Positions 1 through 8,744 of a stretch of DNA of 64,000 nt are shown one piece after another; position 1 is the stretch's first letter; each line of letters opens with the position of its first letter. The notes under the pieces were generated by a model. The model had not been told where the DNA came from and ran no database searches. It saw only the letters and a list, made by a program, of their open reading frames with translations. This stretch comes from Akkermansia muciniphila (lineage in GTDB: Bacteria; Verrucomicrobiota; Verrucomicrobiia; Verrucomicrobiales; Akkermansiaceae). Location: contig NZ_JABDHQ010000002.1 of assembly GCF_018709685.1 (NCBI RefSeq), forward strand, positions 186,001 through 250,000, read 5' to 3'. Both the position numbers and the translations under genes were made by a program.

Positions 1-2
1 TC

Positions 3-155
3 CGTTCCAACCAGGTCTTCGTCTACACGAAGCCCAGCATGGACATCACCCCCACCGTGATGAAGGAACTCAACAAGGACGCACCCAAGGGCTTTGACCC
101 CACCAAGAAAAAGACCCCGGCCGTTCCCGCCGCTCCCGCGGCCCCGGCCAACTAA
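3..155 (+). CDS. OmpH/Skp-family periplasmic chaperone, C-terminal fragment
   Basis: Only the last 50 codons are in the window; the 5' part lies to the left. The visible part contains a YTKPSMDITPTVMKELNK stretch followed by a Lys/Pro/Ala-rich tail ending AAPAAPAN. That resembles the C-terminal end of OmpH/Skp proteins, which escort unfolded outer-membrane proteins through the periplasm. The position directly before lpxD supports the call, since skp and lpxD are commonly adjacent in Gram-negative genomes. The stop codon is 39 bases before the lpxD ATG, so the two are probably co-transcribed. The family call depends on this short tail and the neighbour. Confidence 0.6.
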   Translation, partial: RSNQVFVYTKPSMDITPTVMKELNKDAPKGFDPTKKKTPAVPAAPAAPAN

Positions 156-194
156 CCCTTGACATTACCCCCGGGAAGGCGGAATCATACTCCC

Positions 195-1232
195 ATGAAG
201 CTTACACTTGAAGCCGTGGCCGCCCTTACCGGGGGAAAAATCCTTTCAGGCGACCCCGAACTGGCTGTGTTCGGGGTCGCTTCCCTTCTCGACGCCACCC
301 GTGAGGAAGCCTCCTTCCTCGGCAATGAGAAATACTTTCAGGACTTCCTGCACACCTCCGCGGGAATCGTCCTGGTGCCTCCGGGTCTGCCCGCATACCC
401 GGAAAACACCGCCTTTGTGGAAGTGGACAACCCTTCCATGGCGTTCAACGCCCTGGTGAAATACTTCATGGCCTCCGCCTACCGGTTCGCCCCCGGCATC
501 CATCCCACGGCCATCATTGACCCCTCCGCCAGCTTCAACCCGGATAAAATCCATGTGGGGGCCTATACCTGCATCGGCGCGCACTGCGTGATCGGAGACG
601 GTACGGACATCGGCAACGGCTGCGACATCGGGGACGGCGTCACGATGGGGGAAAACTGCCGCCTGTACGCCCATGTCACCATCCGTGAACGCTGCAAGCT
701 CGGCAGCCGTGTGACCATCCAGCCCGGAGCCGTCATCGGGTCCGACGGATTCGGCTTCCTGATGGGGGACAATGGCCGCTACGTGGGCATTGACCAAGTG
801 GGCATCGTGGAACTGGGGGATGACGTGGACGTAGGCGCCAACACCACCATTGACCGCGCCAGGTTCGGCCGCACCATCGTGGGGGAAGGCACCAAGATTG
901 ACAACCTGATCCAGCTCGGCCACAACGTCGTCGTCGGTAAACACTGCGTCATTGCCGCCCAAACAGGCATCGCGGGCAGCACCAAGGTTGGCGACTATGC
1001 CACCATCGCCGCACAGGTCGGCATCTCCGGCCACCTTAAAATCGGTTCAAAATCCGTCATGGGCGCAAAAACGGGAGTCATCGCGGACATTCCGGAAAAC
1101 GTCACCTACTGGGGCTTCCCGGCATCTCCGTTCAGGGACGCCAGCCGGCAATACGCCTGCCTCAGAAAGCTTCCGGCACTGATCAAGGAATTCAATGCCC
1201 TCAAGAAGGGCCTGGAAAACCCCGGCAAGTAA
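195..1232 (+). CDS. lpxD: UDP-3-O-acylglucosamine N-acyltransferase LpxD
   Basis: LpxD adds the second hydroxyacyl chain, from acyl-ACP, to the 2-amino group of UDP-3-O-acylglucosamine in lipid A synthesis, in the cytoplasm. The 345-residue protein has the family layout: an N-terminal uridine-binding domain (about 1-100), then a left-handed beta helix of hexapeptide repeats (about 105-310), then a short helical tail. The LGHNVVVGKH stretch contains the expected catalytic histidine. The ATG at 195 (MKLTLEAVAAL) is preferred over an in-frame TTG at 159, because family members begin at this motif. It follows the OmpH/Skp tail, and the next gene is convergent. Confidence 0.95.
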   Translation: MKLTLEAVAALTGGKILSGDPELAVFGVASLLDATREEASFLGNEKYFQDFLHTSAGIVLVPPGLPAYPENTAFVEVDNPSMAFNALVKYFMASAYRFAPGIHPTAIIDPSASFNPDKIHVGAYTCIGAHCVIGDGTDIGNGCDIGDGVTMGENCRLYAHVTIRERCKLGSRVTIQPGAVIGSDGFGFLMGDNGRYVGIDQVGIVELGDDVDVGANTTIDRARFGRTIVGEGTKIDNLIQLGHNVVVGKHCVIAAQTGIAGSTKVGDYATIAAQVGISGHLKIGSKSVMGAKTGVIADIPENVTYWGFPASPFRDASRQYACLRKLPALIKEFNALKKGLENPGK

Positions 1233-1289
1233 CGGACCTGCCGGCGCCGGAAAACCTGCGTGCCTCCCGTCTCTGGAAGGCGCGCCTTT

Positions 1290-2081
1290 TTACGCCTGCC
1301 CCGTCCCCCAGCGGCGGTGCAGGAACCGTTCCAGCGGGGAAAACAGAATCTTGTCAGATAAAAGGCCGATCACCACGATTACGAACATGATGCCCACCAC
1401 CTGGTTCATCGCGTTCAGCTCACGCCCGTAATGCAGGAGCTGTCCCAGGCCGAACCCGGTCAGAATGGGCACGAAAATTTCCGCCGCCATCAGGGAGCGC
1501 CACGCAAAGGCCCAGCCCTGCTTCATGCCGCTCACCACAAAGGGGGCGGAAGCGGGCAGAGTCACGTGAATCAGGCAGTAAAAGGGCCCCGCGCCCATCG
1601 TGCGCGCCGCCCGGGCGTAAATGGGCGGCACATTCCGCATGCCGTTGGCCGTCGCCAGAATCACGGACCACAGCGTCCCCATGATCACCACGAACAGCAT
1701 GGCCCCCTCCGTCTGGCCGAACCACAAGGTAGCCAGCGGAACCCAGCACACGCTGGGAAGGGCCTGAAACCCCAGGGAAACGAGCCCCAGGGTATTTTGA
1801 ATCAACTGGAAGCGGGAGCACAGCATGCCCAGCGGAATACCCATGACAAGCCCTATTCCGTACCCCATGACCAGCCTCTTCACGGTAATCCAGGAAGACT
1901 CTTCCAGAGACCCGTCCATAAAGGAGGAGCGCAAATACTCCCACACCTCAAGCGGAGAGGGAAACAAATAGGGCTTCCACACCTTCTGGTCGCTCAAATA
2001 CTGCCATACCCAGATCACGAGGATGAAAAATACGAGCGAACATCCATGGGCCGCCCACTTGGACCATTTGTGCCTGTTCAT
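1290..2081 (-). CDS. ABC transporter permease, SsuC/TauC family
   Basis: This is the inner-membrane permease of a sulfonate/nitrate/taurine-type ABC importer. The 263 residues include about six hydrophobic segments and the cytoplasmic EAA-type loop (ARAARTMGAGPFYCL, followed by LPASAP), which docks on the ATPase. It starts with MNRHKWSKW, and the start overlaps the stop of the upstream ATPase gene by four bases, so translation is probably coupled. It is the last gene of a three-gene operon with the solute-binding protein and ATPase. The substrate cannot be read from sequence: the family carries aliphatic sulfonates, taurine, nitrate, and thiamine or pyrimidine precursors. Confidence 0.9.
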   Translation of the reverse strand: MNRHKWSKWAAHGCSLVFFILVIWVWQYLSDQKVWKPYLFPSPLEVWEYLRSSFMDGSLEESSWITVKRLVMGYGIGLVMGIPLGMLCSRFQLIQNTLGLVSLGFQALPSVCWVPLATLWFGQTEGAMLFVVIMGTLWSVILATANGMRNVPPIYARAARTMGAGPFYCLIHVTLPASAPFVVSGMKQGWAFAWRSLMAAEIFVPILTGFGLGQLLHYGRELNAMNQVVGIMFVIVVIGLLSDKILFSPLERFLHRRWGTGQA

Positions 2082-2866
2082 GCCATCGCTCCTTTCAAAT
2101 CCTGGGTGATGCGGGCGGACAACTGCGCCAGGTCCCGGTTATTAATGTCCCTGGGATGGGGGAGGCCCACAAAATACTCTTCCCGGATGCGGCCGGGATG
2201 CGGAGTGAACAGCACCACGCGGTCCCCCAGGCAAACGGCCTCGCGCATATTGTGCGTGACGAAGATGATCGTCATGCCGCAGCGGAAATGAATATCCTGA
2301 AGATCCTGGTAAAGCTGTTCGCGGGTCATGGCGTCCAGAGCGGCAAAAGGCTCGTCCATCAGCAGGATGCGCGGGCTGGTAGCCAGGGCGCGGGCAAGCG
2401 CCACGCGCTGCTTCATTCCTCCGGAAAGCTCATGAATATGGGAGTGCGAACAATCCTTCAGCCCCACCAGCTCCAGATTCTTCTCCGCAATGGCGAGGCG
2501 GTCCCCCCGTGTCAGGCCGGGAGTCAGCTTCAGGCCGAACATCACATTCCCCATCACGTCCAGCCACGGAAAAAGGGCGGACTCCTGGAACATCACGGTG
2601 CGGTCCCGGCCCGGCCCCGTCACGGGTTCCCCGTCCAGCTCCACCACCCCGGAAGAGGGGAATTCCAGCCCGGCGATGATATTCAGCAGGGAAGTCTTTC
2701 CACACCCGCTGGCCCCCACCAGGCAAACGAACTCGCCGCCCCTGATATTCAGATTGATCCCCTCCAGGGCCACCACCTTTCCACGCCGCCCTTCAAACAC
2801 CTTGCTCACATCCACAATGCGCAGCTTGCATCCTCCGGGGCCGCAATGTTCTTCACCCATCATCAT
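2078..2866 (-). CDS. ABC transporter ATP-binding protein, SsuB/TauB family
   Basis: This is the nucleotide-binding subunit that powers the importer. The 262-residue protein has a full set of motifs: Walker A GASGCGKTS, the Q-loop in MFQESALFPW, the signature LSGGMKQR, Walker B ILLMDEPFAALD, and the switch histidine in FVTHNMREA. These match the nitrate/sulfonate/taurine subfamily. Four-base overlaps at both ends join it to the binding-protein gene upstream and the permease gene downstream. An N-terminal stretch of about 12 residues precedes the usual start of the fold; the ATG at 2866 is kept because it gives the ATGA overlap. Confidence 0.93.
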   Translation of the reverse strand: MMMGEEHCGPGGCKLRIVDVSKVFEGRRGKVVALEGINLNIRGGEFVCLVGASGCGKTSLLNIIAGLEFPSSGVVELDGEPVTGPGRDRTVMFQESALFPWLDVMGNVMFGLKLTPGLTRGDRLAIAEKNLELVGLKDCSHSHIHELSGGMKQRVALARALATSPRILLMDEPFAALDAMTREQLYQDLQDIHFRCGMTIIFVTHNMREAVCLGDRVVLFTPHPGRIREEYFVGLPHPRDINNRDLAQLSARITQDLKGAMA

Positions 2867-3927
2867 CTCCCGGCGCCCTCCTTCATCATGGTTAACCGTT
2901 CCTCTTCAGCCAGCGGTTCCTCCACCGCCTCCGGAACCACCAGTCCGGCCACGTCCGGCACTTCCTTCATGAACCCCGCGTGATGGGCGTCCTGCACAAA
3001 CTGCTGGAGTTTGGGAAGGGAAATTCTGTCCTTCATGACGATGCTCTTCCAGGCCTGCGCAATCAGTGCAGCATCTATTTTGGAATGGGTAAGCTCTTCC
3101 AGCTCCCTGACCACGATCGCCTGGGCCTCCTCCGGATTCCGGCGTATCCATTCGTTCAGCTCCTGATGCGCCTGCACCAGAGCCTTCACCACCTCCGGCT
3201 TGTCCTGGAGAAACTCCGCCCCGCACACCAGCACGGTGGCGATGGACTCCCTTTCATCCACCAGCACCTTCCCCCCCGCCGTCATCACCAGGCGGCTCAC
3301 CCACGGCTCCACCGTCCATACGCCGTCCAGCCTGCCCTGCCGGAACAGGCTCAACTGCTCCGGATTGGGAGTGGGCAGAATGGTCACGTCCCCGCCCCGC
3401 TGCGTCACGTGCAGGCCGCCGCGGGAAAACCAGGCGCGGGCGGAAACATCCTGCGTATTGCCAAGCTGGGGAGTGGCAATCACCTTGCCGCGGAAATCCG
3501 CAGGCTCCTTCAGCACGGAATCCTTCGGAACCACTAGGGCGGCGCCCCCCTCCACGGCTCCGGCTATCATGCGTATGTCCTCCCCGCGGGAACGCACAAA
3601 CGCGTTGATGGCCGGGCTGGGGCCCACGTACGCCAGTTCTATGGACTGGGCGAACACGGCCTCCATGGCGCTGGGCCCCGCATTATAAACGTACCAGTTG
3701 ATCCTGACGTCCTTCCCCGTGGCCTCCTTCAGGCGTTTCTCAAACCACCCCTTCCCCTCCCGGGAAAAATGGTGGGCCACCAGCCCCTGCACGTGCGTCA
3801 CATTCGGAAAATGGCCGAAGTTCAATTCAATGACATTAGGATCCTCCTTTCTTTTATCTCCGCAGGAAACAGCCAGCAGGCAGAAAAACAGGGCCGGTAA
3901 AATCGTCAGGAATCTGGAATGGGACAT
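2863..3927 (-). CDS. ABC transporter substrate-binding lipoprotein, SsuA/NrtA-like
   Basis: This is the periplasmic binding protein of the importer. The chosen ATG at 3927 (MSHSRFLTILPALFF) opens directly on a signal peptide ending LLAVSCGDK, which looks like a lipoprotein cleavage site with Cys22 as the lipidated residue. An in-frame start at 4074 would bury this signal, so I rejected it. The mature part (354 residues in all) has the type-2 binding-protein pattern, including YVGPSPAINAF, ATPQLGNTQDVSAR and WTVEPWVSRL, as in NrtA/SsuA/CmpA proteins. First gene of the operon with the ATPase and permease. A dyad at 4038-4060 lies upstream. Confidence 0.85.
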   Translation of the reverse strand: MSHSRFLTILPALFFCLLAVSCGDKRKEDPNVIELNFGHFPNVTHVQGLVAHHFSREGKGWFEKRLKEATGKDVRINWYVYNAGPSAMEAVFAQSIELAYVGPSPAINAFVRSRGEDIRMIAGAVEGGAALVVPKDSVLKEPADFRGKVIATPQLGNTQDVSARAWFSRGGLHVTQRGGDVTILPTPNPEQLSLFRQGRLDGVWTVEPWVSRLVMTAGGKVLVDERESIATVLVCGAEFLQDKPEVVKALVQAHQELNEWIRRNPEEAQAIVVRELEELTHSKIDAALIAQAWKSIVMKDRISLPKLQQFVQDAHHAGFMKEVPDVAGLVVPEAVEEPLAEEERLTMMKEGAGR

Positions 3928-4037
3928 GAACAAAAGGAAGGGGTTACTGGGCACAGCCGACTTTCCGCGCCCTTTCAGGCACCGACTATCAAAATGAACC
4001 GCCCGCGGCAAGAAGCCGATGGCAACAACTTTGTCAC

Positions 4038-4060
4038 AATGGACACCTGAAATGTCCATT
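4038..4060. promoter_or_regulatory. Inverted repeat between divergent genes, candidate operator
   Basis: Two perfect 8-base arms, AATGGACA and TGTCCATT, are separated by 7 bases. The dyad lies 111 bases upstream of the binding-protein start (minus strand) and 45 bases upstream of the -35 box proposed for the plus-strand gene. There is no T-tract, so it is not a terminator. A dimeric regulator binding here could control either gene. No regulator gene lies next to it. Confidence 0.4.
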
Positions 4061-4104
4061 TTGTTGAAAAACAACCCCGCTTTCCGGACCGGAACCGGGC
4101 TTTA

Positions 4105-4133
4105 TTGACAAACTCCCACGTTCCCGTTACAAA
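4105..4133 (+). promoter_or_regulatory. Sigma70-type promoter for the membrane protein at 4151
   Basis: A consensus TTGACA (4105-4110) is followed by a 17-base spacer and TACAAA (4128-4133). Transcription would start near 4140 and leave a leader of about 10 bases. A purine-rich AAAGGAG overlaps the -10 box and so would lie upstream of the predicted RNA start. Confidence 0.45.
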
Positions 4134-4150
4134 AGGAGCCGGTTCCCTCC

Positions 4151-4795
4151 ATGCCTTACTCCACCAATCAGCCGCACCCCGGAGCATGGCTGGGCCTCCC
4201 TCCGGATGAAGAACGCCCCGTGAGCCGCGCCGTCAGATACCGCTGCATCCTCCTGCTGCTCCTGTACTGGGCCATCCTCTCCGCCATCCCCCAGGGCGCG
4301 GACCGCTACGCGGAAACAGGCTCCCTCCTTCCCGCCTGGATGGGCGTGCTGGAGCTGACACCCTTCCTGCTGGTTCCCGCGTTCCTGCTCCTGGCCGTGC
4401 GCACGGCCGCCCAATGGAGAGCGCTGATGATTACCGTTTACGCGGGACTGCTCCTGAACCTGCTGATGAACCTGGCGCTTCCCGCGGAAACCATGTGGGG
4501 GGACCTCCCCGCCTCCGGCTCTTACGGCACGCTTGTCTGGCCCGGCGCGGACCACCGGGAATGGCTGGTCACGCTGCCGCGCTTCTCCCGGCTCTGGGCC
4601 CTCATTATTTACGTCTTCCTCTCCGGGAGCGGCTCTTCCCCCCTTCTGCGCCTGCTGGCCCTGGCATGGTGGTTCCTGCTGTGCCTGGCCCCCGTCAACA
4701 CGGGCATGGTGGGTTACGGGGACATCCTTGGGCCGCTCGTGATCATTGCCCTCATCCTGGGGTGCATGCACCTGGCGGCCAAACGCGCCTCCTGA
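4151..4795 (+). CDS. Hypothetical multi-pass inner-membrane protein
   Basis: I do not recognise the family. The 214-residue protein begins with about 27 polar residues, then has roughly six hydrophobic segments (about 30-48, 60-82, 90-113, 145-160, 165-185 and 190-209) with short loops, and ends AAKRAS. It has no signal peptide, no catalytic motif and no periplasmic domain. It stands alone: divergent from the ABC importer and convergent with the GH84 gene. GC-rich codon use like its neighbours and a consensus promoter upstream support a real gene. Its function is unknown. Confidence 0.7.
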   Translation: MPYSTNQPHPGAWLGLPPDEERPVSRAVRYRCILLLLLYWAILSAIPQGADRYAETGSLLPAWMGVLELTPFLLVPAFLLLAVRTAAQWRALMITVYAGLLLNLLMNLALPAETMWGDLPASGSYGTLVWPGADHREWLVTLPRFSRLWALIIYVFLSGSGSSPLLRLLALAWWFLLCLAPVNTGMVGYGDILGPLVIIALILGCMHLAAKRAS

Positions 4796-4908
4796 ACCCG
4801 GACCCATAAAAAGACAGGGCGGCCATTCCACGGAGGAAACAGCCGCCCGGCGCCAGCGGGCATCAACCCGCGGGAGGCCGCCATACCCGGCGGCCCGCCC
4901 GGGACCAG

Positions 4909-7902
4909 TTACTTCCAGATCACTTCAAAGATATTGACGGAGCTCCCCTTCTTCCCGGTCAGGCCCAGGGCCTTCACCGGCTTCTTGACGGATTTCAGGC
5001 TGAACGTGCTCACCTTCTTCCCCTTGGCCAGGTTGCCCACAGGCACCCAACGCCCGTCGGCCCCGCAAGCCAGCACGGACGCTTCTTTCCCGTCCGACAG
5101 GACGATGGCGGCATTCGCACGCGGAGAATCACACGGAATCTCCACCTTCTCCGGAGACAATTCCACCGGGAGGAACGTAGCCAGGTTGAAATCCCCGGCC
5201 GCCCCGTTATCCGCGGACTTGCCGCCCTTGTTGGCAAGATTCAGCTTGAACTCTTCCAGGGTCACCTCCTGAGGGGAGGAGCCCGCATTCACCAGCCGGA
5301 TGCCCTTGATCACGCCGCCGATCTCCGCGGAACCGTCCGCCTTCAGCGGCACCTCCGTCCAGGACTTCCCGTCCATGGAAATGTACATCCTGGCCCACTT
5401 CAGGTCCGGAGTCTTCAGGTTGACGGAGGCGGACTCCACGGACGCCCCCGCCGGAATTTGAAGCCCCAGGGACTTCTTCGGCGGCAGGGGATGCACCTCC
5501 ATGATGCGCTTCAGGGAAATATCCTTGTCCCCGGCTTCCACCACGGCGGTCTTGAACGCCGGCGCGTCCGTCAGCACGGAAGGGGCGGCGGGGGCATTCA
5601 CCTTGAAATCCCGGATGGCCGTCCACACGTCAGACTTTCCTCCCGGAACGCCCTGCACCGTAGCACGGTAGCGCACAAAGCGGCCTTTCTTGCCGCGGCC
5701 CTCGTACTCCACGCGCACCCCGGAGGACTCCGGCATCAGGGGAGACCAGGACTGCCCGTCCATGGACACCTCCAGCTGGCCCTTGTTCACCGCGTCCTTA
5801 TCGGAATCATTGCGGCCCATCACGATGGAAACGTTGCGAATTTCCCGCGGCGCGCCCAGGTCCACGCCAAAAAAGTCACCCTTCTTCTGAACCTCCTTGC
5901 AGTAATAATAGGACTCGGGATCGTCATCCAGCATCTTCTCAATCCCTCCCTTGGACTTGGTGGAAACGTACGGCTTCACGCGGCCCACGGACTGCCCGCT
6001 CACGCGGGAAAGCACGGGGGTGGAGCCCATGTCCAGCAGCTCACGCACGGCGGGGGCCATCACCAGTTCAGACGGTTTCACGGCAGTCTGCCACTGGGAG
6101 CTCTTTTTGGTCACCTCCGTCACGTGCTTGTTGATGGCCTTGCTGATCTCCTTGCTGTAACGCTGCATCTCTGCAAGCAGGCACGCGGCCTCCATGGCGT
6201 AATTCAGCGCTCCGGAGGCATTGCCCGCCTCCGTGGCCTCAATCATCTGCATGCTGTTCACCCCGGCTTTCCCCAGGGACTCAAACTGGACAAGCCACGG
6301 CTCCACTTCCGCGATGAAGGCGGCATTATTCGCCTTGGCCCGGATCACGTCCGGCGCCTGCGCCATCCTGGCAAACTCCGTCTTCAGGCGGTCAAAGGCC
6401 TTGCTCTCGGACACCTTGCCGCCGCGGCGGCACAGCTCCAGCACCTCTTCCACCACGGGAGCGATCTCCACGGACTCCTCCTTGCGGTAATTGTGCCCGC
6501 TCGGCCCCCCGTCGCTGTTATGGTCGGCAAACGTCTGCATGGCGGAGGCGCAGCCGGGAAACAGGATGCGGATGCTGTCCTTCCACGTCTTGTCCGAATC
6601 GTACGCCTTGGCATTCCAGGTCATGTTCGCCACGCTGAACAGGGAAATCTTGGAGGCCTCCGGCTTGTCCATCGGATTGGAGGCGAACCCCTGCATGAAC
6701 GGCATCGCGTCCGCGTCCACGCCATAAGTGCGTCCCAGGAACAGGGCGTGGCGCACGTAATCCGTCACCGGGAAATTCCACCAGATGAACGCGGGCCTCT
6801 GGAGATACTTGTTGATCCCTTTCAGCGCCGGCGTCTTGATGTCGCTCACGATTCCGGACCCCGTCCACATAATGCCGATGTCCTTGTCCAGATGTTCCCC
6901 CATCACCTCGTGGTAACGTCCCCCGCCGCCGGAATACGCCGTGGGGCACACAATCAGCGGAGTCACGTCCGGCTTCTTGTGAATAAACTCCTTGTTCAGG
7001 TAATTCAGGAACTCCACCTGGCCCTCCGGCTTGGCTCCCTCCCCGCCGATGTCGTCAAAAAACACCGCAAAGGAACGGAACCCCAGGTCATACATCATCT
7101 CAAACTTCTTCACGGCGGCCTTCCGGTCCGCCTCCCCCCAGTGAATATCCGCGCCGGGGTGCACGGCCCAGACAAAATTCACCTTGTTCTGCCTGGCGAC
7201 CTTCACCAGCTCTTTCAGGTCCTTGGCCATGTCTGCGGGATACGGTTCGCGCCAGCGCTTGGAAAAACCGTGGAACACGTCGTCCTTCGGGCCGTAGATG
7301 TACGTATTCATCTTGTACTTCCCGTAAAACTTGAACTGGCTGATGCGCCCCTCCTGCCCCCAGGGCAGCCCGTAAAATCCTTCAATGGTGCCGCGGAACG
7401 GAACGTCCGGCCAGTCCAGGACCTCCACCACAGGCACCGTCACGCCGGAAGGAGTCTTCTCCGCCAGCTGAAGCAGCGTCTGGGCCGCGTAAAACAGGCC
7501 TTCATCATCATACCCCGTCATCCGGATGCCCTGGGGGGTTACGCTCAGGGAATAGGCCCCGGCCTTCTGCGGAACATTTCCGGCGGCCTTCTTGCTCCCC
7601 TTGATGATGGACATCTGCACGGGCAGCCCGTTCGGGGTGATGGAAAACATGCTCTTCAGCGCATTCACGGTAGGCTCATCCCGCGCGCCCGACAGCTTCA
7701 GGGCCGGAACCGTCACGGAACCGCCGCTCCGGGTCATCTTCTGCGGAATGGGATACACCGGCATCCCGGCCGCCTTTTTGGCGCGGGAGGCCGCAGGCGC
7801 GGCGGAAGAGGCAGGGGAAGAAGACTGGGCGAACACCGGAAGGGCAAGGCTGGCCCCAAGCGCTGTGACCGCCGCCATGGATCGGAAGGAAATCAGGTTC
7901 AT
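4909..7902 (-). CDS. Secreted GH84 beta-N-acetylglucosaminidase with C-terminal carbohydrate-binding region
   Basis: GH84 enzymes remove terminal beta-linked N-acetylglucosamine by substrate-assisted catalysis, here probably from mucin or other host glycans outside the cytoplasm. The 997-residue protein starts with a signal peptide (about 1-25) and an Ala/Ser-rich linker. A GH20b-like domain follows (about 47-160), then the GH84 barrel (about 165-470). GTIEGFYGLPWGQEGR and FAVFFDDIGGEG (Asp283-Asp284) match the strand signature and the catalytic Asp pair. A helical region follows, then a discoidin (F5/8 type C)-like domain at about 640-770 and a further beta-rich C-terminal part. It is a single-gene unit. 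Confidence 0.92.
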   Translation of the reverse strand: MNLISFRSMAAVTALGASLALPVFAQSSSPASSAAPAASRAKKAAGMPVYPIPQKMTRSGGSVTVPALKLSGARDEPTVNALKSMFSITPNGLPVQMSIIKGSKKAAGNVPQKAGAYSLSVTPQGIRMTGYDDEGLFYAAQTLLQLAEKTPSGVTVPVVEVLDWPDVPFRGTIEGFYGLPWGQEGRISQFKFYGKYKMNTYIYGPKDDVFHGFSKRWREPYPADMAKDLKELVKVARQNKVNFVWAVHPGADIHWGEADRKAAVKKFEMMYDLGFRSFAVFFDDIGGEGAKPEGQVEFLNYLNKEFIHKKPDVTPLIVCPTAYSGGGGRYHEVMGEHLDKDIGIMWTGSGIVSDIKTPALKGINKYLQRPAFIWWNFPVTDYVRHALFLGRTYGVDADAMPFMQGFASNPMDKPEASKISLFSVANMTWNAKAYDSDKTWKDSIRILFPGCASAMQTFADHNSDGGPSGHNYRKEESVEIAPVVEEVLELCRRGGKVSESKAFDRLKTEFARMAQAPDVIRAKANNAAFIAEVEPWLVQFESLGKAGVNSMQMIEATEAGNASGALNYAMEAACLLAEMQRYSKEISKAINKHVTEVTKKSSQWQTAVKPSELVMAPAVRELLDMGSTPVLSRVSGQSVGRVKPYVSTKSKGGIEKMLDDDPESYYYCKEVQKKGDFFGVDLGAPREIRNVSIVMGRNDSDKDAVNKGQLEVSMDGQSWSPLMPESSGVRVEYEGRGKKGRFVRYRATVQGVPGGKSDVWTAIRDFKVNAPAAPSVLTDAPAFKTAVVEAGDKDISLKRIMEVHPLPPKKSLGLQIPAGASVESASVNLKTPDLKWARMYISMDGKSWTEVPLKADGSAEIGGVIKGIRLVNAGSSPQEVTLEEFKLNLANKGGKSADNGAAGDFNLATFLPVELSPEKVEIPCDSPRANAAIVLSDGKEASVLACGADGRWVPVGNLAKGKKVSTFSLKSVKKPVKALGLTGKKGSSVNIFEVIWK

Positions 7903-8222
7903 ATGTGCAAAAGTAAAAAGCCTGTGCAGGACAAGTCCACGAAACTACGGACCAATCGCTTCATTTCTAACAGGGCCCCTCCCGTATGTCAAATTACTTC
8001 CCCCGGCTTCTCCCGGCTGATGAATCGTTTGCGCAGGCGGCTGCCCTTCCGGACAGTTCCGGATATCCCGTCCGCCTCTCCCGTTTTTTATGGGGGCTCC
8101 GGTTCCGGACAATAAAACCCGCCTCAGGAAAACTCCATTCGTGAGGCGGGGAAAAAGAACCGGAGGCGCTCCGCGGAACGGAAAGGCCGGATAAGGAAAT
8201 AACGGGAATAATATTATTCTCT
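7903..8222. other. Intergenic region between the GH84 gene and a small secreted-protein gene
   Basis: These 320 bases hold a pyrimidine-rich stretch upstream of the GH84 start and, at the other end, the terminator of the upstream minus-strand gene. I found no convincing promoter hexamers for the GH84 gene and no small ORF worth calling. Confidence 0.5.
8113..8150 (-). terminator. Rho-independent terminator for the gene at 8223-8588
   Basis: The 9-base arms CCCGCCTCA and TGAGGCGGG pair around a 15-base loop. Read on the minus strand, the stem is followed by TTTTATT. It lies about 70 bases past the stop of the small secreted-protein gene. Confidence 0.7.
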
Positions 8223-8588
8223 TTAATTTTTACTGAAGAAACCGGAAATATCGAAATAGACGACCACTTCCCTGCCTTTTTTCGTCTTGATCGTAATCAC
8301 GTCAAAGAACTTGCCTTCATGCTCCATGAGCGCCTGCTTGAGCTTCTCATAATCCCTGTATTTTTTCTCAAGCCATTTCCTTTCGGCAGGAACTCCATCC
8401 ATGGAATTCTTTGCGCCAACAATGACGACGGCCTTTTCAAAGCTGGAGCCGTCTCCTCCTTCATAAGTAATGCGGGCACGGGCCTCTCTTTTTTCCAGCC
8501 GCTGTGGCAATTCCGCATCTGCGGCCTGAACAACGGCGCATACACCGGAACACAATGCAATGGATAGGATGGGCAGCAAGGGTTTCAT
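8223..8588 (-). CDS. Small exported hypothetical protein
   Basis: A 121-residue protein with a clear signal peptide (MKPLLPILSIALCSGVCA, cleaved near VQAADA), so it probably acts in the periplasm. The mature part is charged and Lys/Glu-rich and ends with a beta-like segment, REVVVYFDISGFFSKN. No domain is recognised. The ATG at 8588 is chosen because it opens on the signal peptide and sits nine bases after a TTTACA-17-TATAGG promoter; the longer frame to 8738 has no such support. A terminator follows the gene, so it is a single-gene unit. Function is unknown. Confidence 0.75.
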   Translation of the reverse strand: MKPLLPILSIALCSGVCAVVQAADAELPQRLEKREARARITYEGGDGSSFEKAVVIVGAKNSMDGVPAERKWLEKKYRDYEKLKQALMEHEGKFFDVITIKTKKGREVVVYFDISGFFSKN

Positions 8589-8597
8589 ACTGTTTGA

Positions 8598-8626
8598 CCT
8601 ATAGACGGTATCCGCGCCCATGTAAA
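8598..8626 (-). promoter_or_regulatory. Sigma70-type promoter ending nine bases before the start codon
   Basis: On the minus strand TTTACA, a 17-base spacer and TATAGG are followed by nine bases and the ATG at 8588. Initiation about seven bases past the -10 box would give a leader of only two or three bases. Confidence 0.55.
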
Positions 8627-8744
8627 GCTTTCTTTCAAGAATGAAGCATGGCCGTAACGCTTTGGGAATAAATACGCGGCCAGCCACGAAAAAAACTGGA
8701 CGGGCCATCCTTGACGGGTCATGTCCGGAGCAGCCCATCTCCGC

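Noticed and set aside
5458-8115. Very long plus-strand frame opposite the GH84 gene
   Set aside because: It is an antisense shadow in GC-rich DNA, rich in His, Gly, Leu and Arg, with no domain; the GH84 reading is clear.
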